A stretch of DNA of 64,000 nt from DASWJS01 sp036397035. GTDB lineage: Bacteria; Actinomycetota; AC-67. The translations under genes were made by a program, and so were the position numbers. Position 1 is the stretch's first letter, and each line of letters opens with the position of its first letter. The notes beneath the pieces were generated by a model. That model ran no database searches and was not told the origin of the DNA. It saw only the letters and a program-made list of their open reading frames with translations. Of this stretch, positions 18,932 through 25,959 are shown one piece after another. The DNA lies in the NCBI GenBank assembly GCA_036397035.1, contig DASWJS010000007.1:1-64000 (forward strand), in the 5' to 3' direction.

Positions 18932-19411
18932 GTGACCAAGAAGAAGAAGCCCGGCGCGGGCGCGATCGCCACCAACCGGAAAGCCCGGCACGACTACGAG
19001 ATCGAGCAGGTCTACGAGGCCGGCATCGCGCTGGTGGGAAGCGAGGTCAAGACGCTGCGCGGCGGGAAGGCCTCGCTGGCCGAGGCATACGCGTCGATCC
19101 GCGACGGCGAGGTCTTCCTGCACGGGCTGCACATCCCGGAGTATCCGCAGGCGTCGCACCTCAACCACGAACCGACGAGAACCCGCAAGCTGCTCCTGCA
19201 CGGCAAGGAGATCGCCGCGATGCGGGTCGCGACCGAGCAGCGCGGCTACACCCTCGTGCCGCTCAAGCTCTACTTCAAGGACAACCGCGTGAAGGTCGAG
19301 GTCGCGATCGCGCGCGGGCGCAAGCGCTACGACAAGCGCCAGGCGATCGCCAAGCGTGAGGCCGAGCGCGAGATGGCCAAGCGCGAAGGCGCGCGGCGGC
19401 GCTCGACGTGA
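18932..19411 (+). CDS. smpB: SsrA-binding protein SmpB
   Basis: 159 residues. N-R-K-A-R-H-D-Y-x-I-E near residue 15, G-S-E-V-K-T-L-R-G-G-K-A-S-L, and a basic C-terminal tail needed for tRNA-like accommodation of tmRNA. It binds tmRNA, encoded about 1.6 kb downstream, to rescue stalled ribosomes. GTG start preceded by TAGCAT at 18920-18925 with a 6-nt gap, suggesting a leaderless transcript independent of the M23 gene. Confidence 0.96.
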   Translation: MTKKKKPGAGAIATNRKARHDYEIEQVYEAGIALVGSEVKTLRGGKASLAEAYASIRDGEVFLHGLHIPEYPQASHLNHEPTRTRKLLLHGKEIAAMRVATEQRGYTLVPLKLYFKDNRVKVEVAIARGRKRYDKRQAIAKREAEREMAKREGARRRST

Positions 19412-20934
19412 GCGGTCCGGGCGTCTGGGAGCCGTTCGCCGGCGAGGACGAGCCCCGGGCTCGCCGACGGTCGCCCACGCGGCTCGTCGTGGCCGCCGTC
19501 CTGGCCGTCGCGCTTGGCGCCTTCTTCGTCGCGCCGCTTCTCTCGCGCGACTCGCCGATCCGCGTCCCGGCTGACGCGGAACCGGTCGCGGTCGTGTCCT
19601 ACATCGCCGGCAATAGGCACGCGGTCGTCGTCGTCGACGAAGCGCTCTCGATCCATCCCTGTCCGATCGCGGCCGGCGAGATCCTGTCCGCCGACGCCGA
19701 GCTGATCTACTACCGGCACGCACGCGACTTCTACGCCGTCGACGTCCGGTGCCGGGCCGAGCCGCGGTTGCTGATCGACGGCTCGGCGATTCCGCCCGAG
19801 CGGTTCCTCACCATGTGCTTCGCGCCGTCGCCGGACGGCCGGTTCCAGGCGCTGGGAATCGCCGGCGACGACGGTCGCCGCACGGTGGTGCGCGATGACG
19901 CGACGGGGATGCTCAGGACCGTCGCCGGCGCGCCGGCGTGCCGCTGGATCGACGACGATCATCTCGTCGTCGCCGCCGAGGCGGACCCGATCGTCATCGA
20001 CGCGCTGGGAGCGCCGTCGTTCCTCGCTCGACCCGACTTCGGGCTCGGGCAGCCGAGCCCCGACGGCCGGTCCGTTGCGTTCGAGGATGAGGTGACCGGC
20101 GAGATCGTGATCGTGGGGCCGGGCGGGACTCGCGTGCGTTCCCCGAACGGGATCCTCTGCGCCGACGCGTGGTCACCGGCGAGCACGCGCATCCTGTTCG
20201 GCGGTCTCGAGCGCTCGTCGCTGTCGCTCGCCGGACCGGAGGGCGTGGAGGCCACGCCGTGGATCGTCTCCCCGGGGACCGCGTGCGGGTGGTTGACCGG
20301 CGAACTCATCTGGTGGCGCGACGCCGGCGGTCGCGTGCGGGTCACCTCCGCCGTCGGGACGAGCGTCTACGAGCTGCTCGCGCTTCCCGGACAGACGGGC
20401 CGGGGCCCCACGAGTGTGATCTCGATTCGCGACCGGGCGCCGGCCGGCGCCGAGCTGATGACGATCGAGCAGGCGACCCGGCGCGACGCGAGGTTCGGCT
20501 TCGCCTACGTCCTCCCGCCCGGCTGGCGGGCCAGGCCGTGCCGGTCGTGCTCGCCGCTGGGAGACGAGCGCGCGCTCGAGCTGATCCCACGGCGGGAGTT
20601 CAACTACTCCCTCTTCGTCGAGCCGTACGTGACGATCGCCCGCCGGGACGGCCGGCCGGCGGCGGTGCGCCGCGAGATCCTGGCCGAGCAGGAGGTCACG
20701 CGGGGGTGCAACGAGCTGCGATGCCGGAAGGTCTGGACGGGCAGGCGCACGATCGGCCATCGCGAACTCAACCTGATCTCGATCGGGCATTGGGAGGGAG
20801 GGAACACGCTGGTGCTGATCCCCGGCGGAGACGAGACCTACGTGTTCTCCTTCGTCGGCGCCGCGCGCAGGCCCGAGCGCATGCCCCTCGACCCGCTCGT
20901 CGAGATCCTGATCCGAACGGTCGAGGCGGCCTGA
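19408..20934 (+). CDS. Membrane-anchored extracellular protein, probably beta-propeller-like
   Basis: 508 residues. A short Arg-rich cytoplasmic N-terminus, one membrane segment at about 26-45, then a large exported part. The exported half has repeated S-P-D-G-R-x patterns and hydrophobic strand pairs like those in TolB/WD-type propellers. The C-terminal third (from about 350) looks like a separate alpha/beta domain with a C-R-S-C pair. The GTG start overlaps the smpB stop (GTGA). No enzyme motif. Its presence between smpB and ssrA is unexpected because the pair is often adjacent; function is unknown. Confidence 0.65.
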   Translation: MSGPGVWEPFAGEDEPRARRRSPTRLVVAAVLAVALGAFFVAPLLSRDSPIRVPADAEPVAVVSYIAGNRHAVVVVDEALSIHPCPIAAGEILSADAELIYYRHARDFYAVDVRCRAEPRLLIDGSAIPPERFLTMCFAPSPDGRFQALGIAGDDGRRTVVRDDATGMLRTVAGAPACRWIDDDHLVVAAEADPIVIDALGAPSFLARPDFGLGQPSPDGRSVAFEDEVTGEIVIVGPGGTRVRSPNGILCADAWSPASTRILFGGLERSSLSLAGPEGVEATPWIVSPGTACGWLTGELIWWRDAGGRVRVTSAVGTSVYELLALPGQTGRGPTSVISIRDRAPAGAELMTIEQATRRDARFGFAYVLPPGWRARPCRSCSPLGDERALELIPRREFNYSLFVEPYVTIARRDGRPAAVRREILAEQEVTRGCNELRCRKVWTGRRTIGHRELNLISIGHWEGGNTLVLIPGGDETYVFSFVGAARRPERMPLDPLVEILIRTVEAA

Positions 20935-20987
20935 TTTCCTCAAGACGGGCAGGGGATGCCCCGGTAGACTTGACGGGACGAACACGA

Positions 20988-21336
20988 GGGGGTGAATGGA
21001 TTCGACTTCGATCGATCGGAGCGTGAGAAGCGGGTCGAGGTTTCCGGAGCCTCGCTAAAGAACCGGACCAACTAATAAGTGCCGACTCTGAAGTCGCACT
21101 CGCTGCCTAGTATCGGGTAGCCGTCCCTCGGGGACCGCCCGCGGTCCCGAATCGGGCGTCATTTAGCGGGCTTACTCCCCGGGAGCGCCTGGGTACCGGG
21201 GAGGACGCCTCACCAGGCTGGGAGAAGCCGAGCGCGCCGGTGCGCGCGGCGGATCCGAGACTCAAATCGCCGGCTGCACCCGGAGATGCTCACGAGCTGA
21301 GGTCGAAGCACGGGGGTTCGATTCCCCCCACCTCCA
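20988..21336 (+). ncRNA. ssrA: Transfer-messenger RNA (tmRNA)
   Basis: The 5' end GGGGGTGAATGGATTCGAC and the 3' T-arm GGGGG-TTCGATT-CCCCC (21312-21328) plus CACCTCC-A are the standard tmRNA ends; the acceptor arm pairs over 7 bp with a G.U third pair. The reading frame resumes at GCC 21081 after AATAAGT and ends TAG at 21108-21110, encoding the tag ADSEVALAA. That is only nine residues but keeps the ALAA degradation signal and the actinobacterial ADS start. A TAGACT box at 20965-20970 may be the -10 element of a slightly longer precursor. CC is encoded after the discriminator; the terminal A is not. Confidence 0.96.
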
Positions 21337-21344
21337 CCCTGTGA

Positions 21345-21380
21345 TGTGTCGGGGCATCGTGCACGCTTGTGTCGGGGCAT
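21345..21380. repeat. Direct repeat, 13 bp twice, at the ssrA / island junction
   Basis: TGTGTCGGGGCAT occurs at 21345-21357 and again at 21368-21380, starting 9 nt after the tmRNA 3' end. It sits just outside the IS481-type transposase remnant and resembles the terminal repeat of that family, so it is probably an IS end that was partly duplicated. Confidence 0.6.
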
Positions 21381-21390
21381 GGTAGACGAT

Positions 21391-21600
21391 TCAGCTTCTT
21401 GCTTGGGCCTGGTAGTCCCGTGTGGGATCGAGCGTCAGATGCCGTAGCAGTTCGCCATCGGGCGTGAGCACACGGATGTCGAGATCATCGACGAGCATGA
21501 TCACGGCCTTCCCCTTGTGCCGCTTGCCGATGCCGATGTGGTGCAGGCGCATGCGGTAGCGCAGCGTGACCGAACTCGAAGGGCAGTCTCTGGTGGGTCC
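21391..21600 (-). pseudogene. IS481-family transposase, C-terminal remnant
   Basis: On the minus strand the frame ending at 21391 contains V-T-L-R-Y-R-x-R-L-H-H-I-G-I-G, then V-D-D-L-D-I-R-V-L and L-R-H-L-T-L-D-P-T-R-D-Y-Q. This is the typical C-terminal end of actinobacterial IS481/integrase-core transposases. Only about 60 residues are preserved; the DDE catalytic core and the other end of the element are missing, and the upstream part runs into unrelated sequence before the HAD gene. It marks old mobile-element activity at the ssrA junction. Confidence 0.75.
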
Positions 21601-21662
21601 CATGTATCTTGCGGGTGGGGGCGGTGCCCTGGCGACAAGGCTCACCTAAGGGAGGTTGGGAG

Positions 21663-22346
21663 ATGAGCACACTTCTTGTGCTGGACGTCGAAGGGACTCT
21701 GTTCAGGTCAGCACCCTTAGACGGTTCGTTGATCCCCTTCTCAGTCTGGCAGGAGCTAGCGCGCCGACTCGGTAAAACAGCGATTGCCGAAGAACTTGAA
21801 ACGCACAAGCGCTGGGACTCTGGTGGCTACTCCAACTATCTGGAGTGGATGGAGGACACGATCACCATTCACCTCAAACATGGACTCCGGCGCCCGGTAT
21901 TCGAGGATGTTGTCTCATCGGCACCCTATTGTCCAGGCGTTCTGGATGTATTCACTCGCCTGGATCGGGGTCGATTCCGTCCAGTCTTGATCTCAGGAGG
22001 ATTCAAAGAGCTTGCGGCTCGGGCGCAAATGGATCTCCGGATCAGTCACGCATTCGCCGCCTGCGAGTACTTCTTCGATGAGGGTGGAACACTTAAGCAC
22101 TACAATCTCATACCCTGCGACTTCGAGGGGAAGCTCGATTTCGTCCGTCTCATGTTGCGGGAGCTTGGCCTGGGCATGTCCGATTGGGTCTTCGTTGGGG
22201 ATGGCCCAAACGACGTCGGCCTGGCGCAATCCGCACCAGTTTCTATTGGGTACCTTGCGGACCCGAAACTGCGACAGGTTGCGACCTATGCAATCGAGGA
22301 CTTCCGTGAGCTACTGTCCCTACTTGATGCTCCCCGCAAGACGTGA
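21663..22346 (+). CDS. HAD-superfamily phosphatase, phosphoserine-phosphatase-like
   Basis: 227 residues. Motif I is D-V-E-G-T (D8, E10), an unusual variant because the second position is normally Asp or Ile/Phe-D. Motif II is L-I-S-G-G; motif IV is F-V-G-D-G-P-N-D-V-G-L. The helical cap lies between residues 20 and 90. The nearest known relatives would be phosphoserine phosphatase or nucleotidase-like HADs; substrate unknown. GGGAGG lies about 8 nt before ATG 21663. It is the first intact gene of the lower-GC island and is convergent with the deaminase / two-TM unit on the other strand. Confidence 0.75.
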   Translation: MSTLLVLDVEGTLFRSAPLDGSLIPFSVWQELARRLGKTAIAEELETHKRWDSGGYSNYLEWMEDTITIHLKHGLRRPVFEDVVSSAPYCPGVLDVFTRLDRGRFRPVLISGGFKELAARAQMDLRISHAFAACEYFFDEGGTLKHYNLIPCDFEGKLDFVRLMLRELGLGMSDWVFVGDGPNDVGLAQSAPVSIGYLADPKLRQVATYAIEDFRELLSLLDAPRKT

Positions 22347-22436
22347 AAAGAGCCTTAGGCAAAGCGCATCTTCACCAATTTCAGCAAAGTCATCGGGGTC
22401 GCGAAAGACACTGAGTCAGGCGAGACGTGCGTTTTC

Positions 22437-22631
22437 TCAAGCCTCCGATGACCCCAGACCTTCGAGGAAGGCCTCGGCCGTGTTCTCGTTCAAGTAACGA
22501 ATCCTCCTCGTCTGACGTACGAGTTCTAGGAAGTGTCTACTTGGTTTGAAATCGGATTCCGGGGGGGAGGGTTCCACCTCGAAGAGACCCGATCCATCTT
22601 CTCCCTCGGACGTCAACGCTCTAAACTTCAT
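22437..22631 (-). CDS. Hypothetical 64-residue protein, third gene of the deaminase operon
   Basis: Short acidic protein with no recognisable domain; contains a helical, basic C-terminal half (L-V-R-Q-T-R-R-I-R-Y-L-N-E). It starts 15 nt after the stop of the two-TM protein, and GAGGAG lies about 11 nt before the ATG, so it is probably translated in the same message. Could be a small regulator or immunity-type partner; this is only positional inference. The 90 nt between it and the HAD gene holds nothing I recognise. Confidence 0.45.
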   Translation of the reverse strand: MKFRALTSEGEDGSGLFEVEPSPPESDFKPSRHFLELVRQTRRIRYLNENTAEAFLEGLGSSEA

Positions 22632-22646
22632 CGCTCATCACTCTCC

Positions 22647-23543
22647 TCAGCGCGCCGCCTCGGCTGCGTAGACGGCGATTGTATCGGCATACTTCTCCAT
22701 CCAGTGCTTAACCTGACGCCAGATCCGATCATCATGAGTCTTCGGCACCAACGCCGGTGGCGGATCGGTCAAGCCGTCGACGTTCAAGATCCACAGCGGC
22801 GTACCTCGTCCCGGACCGACCCGCACGGGAAAGGATATGATCCACTTCAGATTGGGATGGGCCTTCGCGACCTCTGCGGGAGGTAGCGAGTAGGGATGGG
22901 GCCACGCGCCACTCGGGTCGAGAATGGCGACGTTCGATTCATTCCGATGGAAACACGTTCCGGTGCTGCCCTCACCGACCGGCATCGTGATAGTAAGCTC
23001 GGGTGGGTGGTTCATGTTGTGAGTCATCCCTTGGAGCATTCGCATCCAGTTGTCGCCGTCTTTTCCGAAGAGATTTCCTCTCACCACACCGTGACGCGTG
23101 ATTCCGAGAATATCGGCGACTTCGGTTACCGCCTTCATGACGGTGAGCTTGATGTCTGAGCGAGGTCCGGCCGGTAAGCCTCTTGCGAAGGCCACTGTAT
23201 CCTGAGGAGGATCGAACTCCTGTCGAGACTCGACAATCCGTTGCTTGACGACTTGCGGAGTCCCCTCAGACTTCCGAAGCATGGAATCGCCAAGGCCATA
23301 CACAAGCAGAGCCAAGAACGCCAGCGCAGCCAGTCCAGAGAGAGGCATTCCCAGAGTGGCGCCCACCATCAAAGCCGCGACAGTCGCGAGCGTGGCCAAG
23401 CCGAACACGAGAACGATTGCCGCTGCGATGGGGTTTGTTACGTGGTTGGCGACCCTGTCCAAGAAGCCGAAGGCGGCCCAGAAAACCTTACCGAAGGGGC
23501 CTCTCTCCTTCTTCGGATCGGTCACTTGAGCCTGAACCCCCAA
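22647..23543 (-). CDS. Two-TM protein with a C-terminal GAF-like sensor domain
   Basis: 298 residues. A short cytoplasmic N-terminus, two hydrophobic helices at about 38-62 and 66-86 with a short loop, a charged connector, and a C-terminal domain (about 130-298). The pattern M-P-V-G-E-G-S-T-G-T-C-F, then I-S-F-P-V-R-V and L-W-I-L-N-V-D-G matches GAF small-molecule sensor domains. Nucleotide or other ligand binding by the GAF domain is inferred from the fold. It overlaps the cytidine deaminase gene upstream by 22 nt, so the two are co-translated. The architecture resembles 2TM effectors of nucleotide-centred conflict systems, but no catalytic residues are seen. Confidence 0.65.
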   Translation of the reverse strand: MGVQAQVTDPKKERGPFGKVFWAAFGFLDRVANHVTNPIAAAIVLVFGLATLATVAALMVGATLGMPLSGLAALAFLALLVYGLGDSMLRKSEGTPQVVKQRIVESRQEFDPPQDTVAFARGLPAGPRSDIKLTVMKAVTEVADILGITRHGVVRGNLFGKDGDNWMRMLQGMTHNMNHPPELTITMPVGEGSTGTCFHRNESNVAILDPSGAWPHPYSLPPAEVAKAHPNLKWIISFPVRVGPGRGTPLWILNVDGLTDPPPALVPKTHDDRIWRQVKHWMEKYADTIAVYAAEAAR

Positions 23544-23935
23544 GGCAGGAGAGCGGAGATGGACTCCTCGCGCGCTCCCTCACCGTCGTGGAAGACTACT
23601 CGGGCGTCCGGCCCTCGCTCGAAGATGACCTGGCGACACGCGCCGCACGGGGAGCACATCGCGCCGGCCTCGGAGACGACTGCGACTGCCCGGACTCTGC
23701 TTTCGGGACCCTCGGCGGCCACCGACTGAAAGATGGCGGAGCGTTCGGCACACATCGTCAGTCCGTAAGAGTCGCTCTCAACGTTGCACCCGGCGAAAAT
23801 TTGGCCGCTCTCTGTCAACACGGCAGCACCCACCCGAAAGCCGGAGTACCGGGCATCCGCTCGTTGAAGCACCTCGGTGGCACCATCTTCAAGCTCGCGG
23901 CGTTCGGTTGACGACAGGGCTCGCGGAACTGGCAC
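23522..23935 (-). CDS. Cytidine deaminase
   Basis: 137 residues, the size of the homotetrameric class. The zinc site is complete: M-C-A-E-R-S (C62, catalytic E64) and S-P-C-G-A-C (C97, C100). N-terminal Y-S-x-F-R-V-G-A-A and G-C-N-V-E-S are the substrate-pocket segments. It converts cytidine or deoxycytidine to the uridine form. In an accessory island next to a membrane sensor it might act in nucleotide depletion or modification, but ordinary pyrimidine salvage is equally possible. GTG start with AGAGGAGGAG just upstream. Confidence 0.85.
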   Translation of the reverse strand: MPVPRALSSTERRELEDGATEVLQRADARYSGFRVGAAVLTESGQIFAGCNVESDSYGLTMCAERSAIFQSVAAEGPESRVRAVAVVSEAGAMCSPCGACRQVIFERGPDARVVFHDGEGAREESISALLPWGFRLK

Positions 23936-23966
23936 GACTCCTCCTCTTGTACCTAGTCTCGGCTAT

Positions 23967-23980
23967 TAGAGTCTACTCTA
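23967..23980. promoter_or_regulatory. Palindromic operator candidate in the divergent intergenic region
   Basis: TAGAGT-CT-ACTCTA is a perfect 6-2-6 inverted repeat between the divergent cytidine deaminase and vsr genes, 32 nt before the deaminase start. Read on the minus strand it overlaps plausible -10 sequence, so a dimeric repressor bound here could shut off the deaminase operon and possibly the restriction cluster. No regulator gene is recognised in the island. Confidence 0.5.
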
Positions 23981-24119
23981 GCGAAGGGTACCGACAGTCA
24001 CGCGCCGCCCCTGGTGCGGACTGCCGTGGAGCGTACGCCTGGGAGGCTGGGTGTAATCCGCGCACGGGGCAGTACACTCAGACGACAGAACGTCGGGCGA
24101 TGCGGAGGAGGTGACCAGC

Positions 24120-24557
24120 GTGTTGGCCATGCGTAGGGCTCTTGAGCCTCCTCTGCCAACATCATGGAGAGCTTCGGCCGTCATGCGGGCAAACCGCAAC
24201 AGGGACACGCGGCCCGAGTTGGCACTGCGCTCGGCGCTCCATCGCCGCGGGCCGCGGTTCCGAGTGCATTATCTGGTGACCGCATCGGAGAAAGCCGTGC
24301 GCCCAGACATCGTGTTCCCACGCGCCAAGACCGCCGTCTTCGTTGATGGATGCTTCTGGCACCGCTGCCCGGACCACGGAACAATGCCGCGCGCCAATCC
24401 TGACTATTGGCGGCGGAAGCTCCAACGGAACGTCTGGAGAGACCGCTCAGTCGACCGGGAGTTGAGGGCGAGTGGATGGTTCGTCGTGCGCGTATGGGAG
24501 CACGAGCCGCTGGCAGATGCCGCTGCCAAGGTCATCGCCGTGGTGCGCCCTACGTAG
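24120..24557 (+). CDS. vsr: Vsr-type endonuclease (very short patch repair / restriction-associated)
   Basis: 145 residues. R-x-x-D-T-R-P-E-L-A-L-R near the N-terminus, R-P-D-I-V-F-P with the catalytic Asp, A-V-F-V-D-G-C-F-W-H-R-C-P-D-H-G, Y-W-R-R-K and W-E-H-E are all Vsr motifs. Vsr nicks next to T:G mismatches that arise from deaminated 5-methylcytosine; in MORC-associated restriction clusters the Vsr-like protein has been proposed to be a nuclease of the system. GTG 24120 was chosen because AGGAGGTGA at 24106-24114 is a near-perfect ribosome-binding site that itself contains the earlier GTG. TACACT at 24073-24078 may be the -10 of the whole cluster. Confidence 0.9.
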   Translation: MLAMRRALEPPLPTSWRASAVMRANRNRDTRPELALRSALHRRGPRFRVHYLVTASEKAVRPDIVFPRAKTAVFVDGCFWHRCPDHGTMPRANPDYWRRKLQRNVWRDRSVDRELRASGWFVVRVWEHEPLADAAAKVIAVVRPT

Positions 24558-24561
24558 CCAG

Positions 24562-25959
24562 ATGCCTACCACCGAGGATAGGAGGCACGCGTCGCGTCGG
24601 GCTCCCGACAAGGGCGTTCGCACTCGATCGAAGCGGATGCCACCTGCTTCCCAACGTCTGAGCTTCGTCGATCTCTTCGCCGGGCTTGGTGGCTTCCATA
24701 TCGCCCTCGCGAGGTTTGGGTTCCGGGCCGTGATGGCCAGCGAGATCGATCCCAACCTGCGTGAGCTCTACGAGCACAACTTTGAGCTCAAGCCAGAAGG
24801 CGACATCCGCGCCATCGATGCCCGGGCTGTCCCGCCGCACGACATCCTCTGTGCTGGCTTCCCATGCCAGCCATTCTCCAAGGCAGGGACCCAACACGGC
24901 TTTCGTTGTCCGCAGTGGGGCGATCTCTTTGCTCATGTGCTCAAGATCGTCCGGCATCATCATCCCAGGCACCTTCTGATGGAAAACGTTCCCAACCTAG
25001 AACGGCACGATGGCGGCAGAACCTGGCGGCAGATTGAGTCAGCGCTGCGGAACGAAGGATACGACATTCGCGCTAAGCGATTGTCGCCGCACCGCTTCGG
25101 CATCCCGCAGGTTCGCGATAGGCTGTTCATCGTTGGGTCCCTCGACTCCCTGCGATGCTTCGACTGGCCGGATGAGGATCACAGTGGTCCTGGCTCAATC
25201 GTGTCAGTGCTCGATTGCAAACCGAAGGACGCCAAAAGGATCTCGCCTCAGGTCGAACAGTGCCTCCGCGTCTGGCAGGAATTCTTGCATCAGTTCCCGA
25301 AGAACGAGGAACTCCCATCCTTTCCAATCTGGACCATGGAGTTTGGCGCCTCCTATCCGTTTGAGCGCACGAATCCGCATCGAATGGGAACGTACCGACT
25401 GCGTCCCTATCGCGGAAGCCATGGGATTCGTCTTGCCTCGCTTGCACCCGACCAGCGCATGGACGCTTTGCCCTCGTATGCGCGCGCTCAGGATGACCTA
25501 TTCCCTGATTGGAAGAGGAACTTCATTCGGTGGAACCGCGAACTGTACGAAGACAATCGACGCTGGATCGACAAGTGGCTCCCCAAGATCAAGGCCTTCC
25601 CACCGAGCCTGCAGAAGCTAGAATGGAACTGCAAGGGCGAGGAACGCGACATCTGGCGATACATCATCCAGTTCCGCGCCTCGGGGGTCAGAGTGAAGCG
25701 TCCAACGTCATCTCCCTCGCTCGTGTCAATGACTACGACTCAGGTCCCCATCGTCGCCTGGGAGCGCCGCTACATGACGCCACATGAGTGCGCCCGACTC
25801 CAAAGCATGGGAGACCTTGGGGAACTACCCAAGGCATCTACTCACGCCTATCGTGCGCTGGGCAACGCTGTGAACGTTGACGTAGTGGAGATGGTGGCAC
25901 AGGCTCTTCTTGATGCAGTGAGGACGTCGCCCTCGCGGAGCGGAGGCAATGTCGCCTGA
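24562..25959 (+). CDS. DNA C5-cytosine methyltransferase
   Basis: 465 residues. Motif I D-L-F-A-G-L-G-G-F, motif IV G-F-P-C-Q-P-F-S-K-A-G with catalytic Cys, motif VI M-E-N-V-P-N-L, motif VIII F-G-I-P-Q-V-R-D-R-L-F-I-V, and motif X Y-R-A-L-G-N-A-V-N at the C-terminus. A long region of about 190 residues between VIII and IX is the target recognition domain; the recognised sequence cannot be read from it. ATG 24562 is 4 nt after the vsr stop; a second ATG at 24634 directly precedes motif I and is possible. It protects host DNA in the cluster. Overlaps the next gene by 11 nt. Confidence 0.93.
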   Translation: MPTTEDRRHASRRAPDKGVRTRSKRMPPASQRLSFVDLFAGLGGFHIALARFGFRAVMASEIDPNLRELYEHNFELKPEGDIRAIDARAVPPHDILCAGFPCQPFSKAGTQHGFRCPQWGDLFAHVLKIVRHHHPRHLLMENVPNLERHDGGRTWRQIESALRNEGYDIRAKRLSPHRFGIPQVRDRLFIVGSLDSLRCFDWPDEDHSGPGSIVSVLDCKPKDAKRISPQVEQCLRVWQEFLHQFPKNEELPSFPIWTMEFGASYPFERTNPHRMGTYRLRPYRGSHGIRLASLAPDQRMDALPSYARAQDDLFPDWKRNFIRWNRELYEDNRRWIDKWLPKIKAFPPSLQKLEWNCKGEERDIWRYIIQFRASGVRVKRPTSSPSLVSMTTTQVPIVAWERRYMTPHECARLQSMGDLGELPKASTHAYRALGNAVNVDVVEMVAQALLDAVRTSPSRSGGNVA

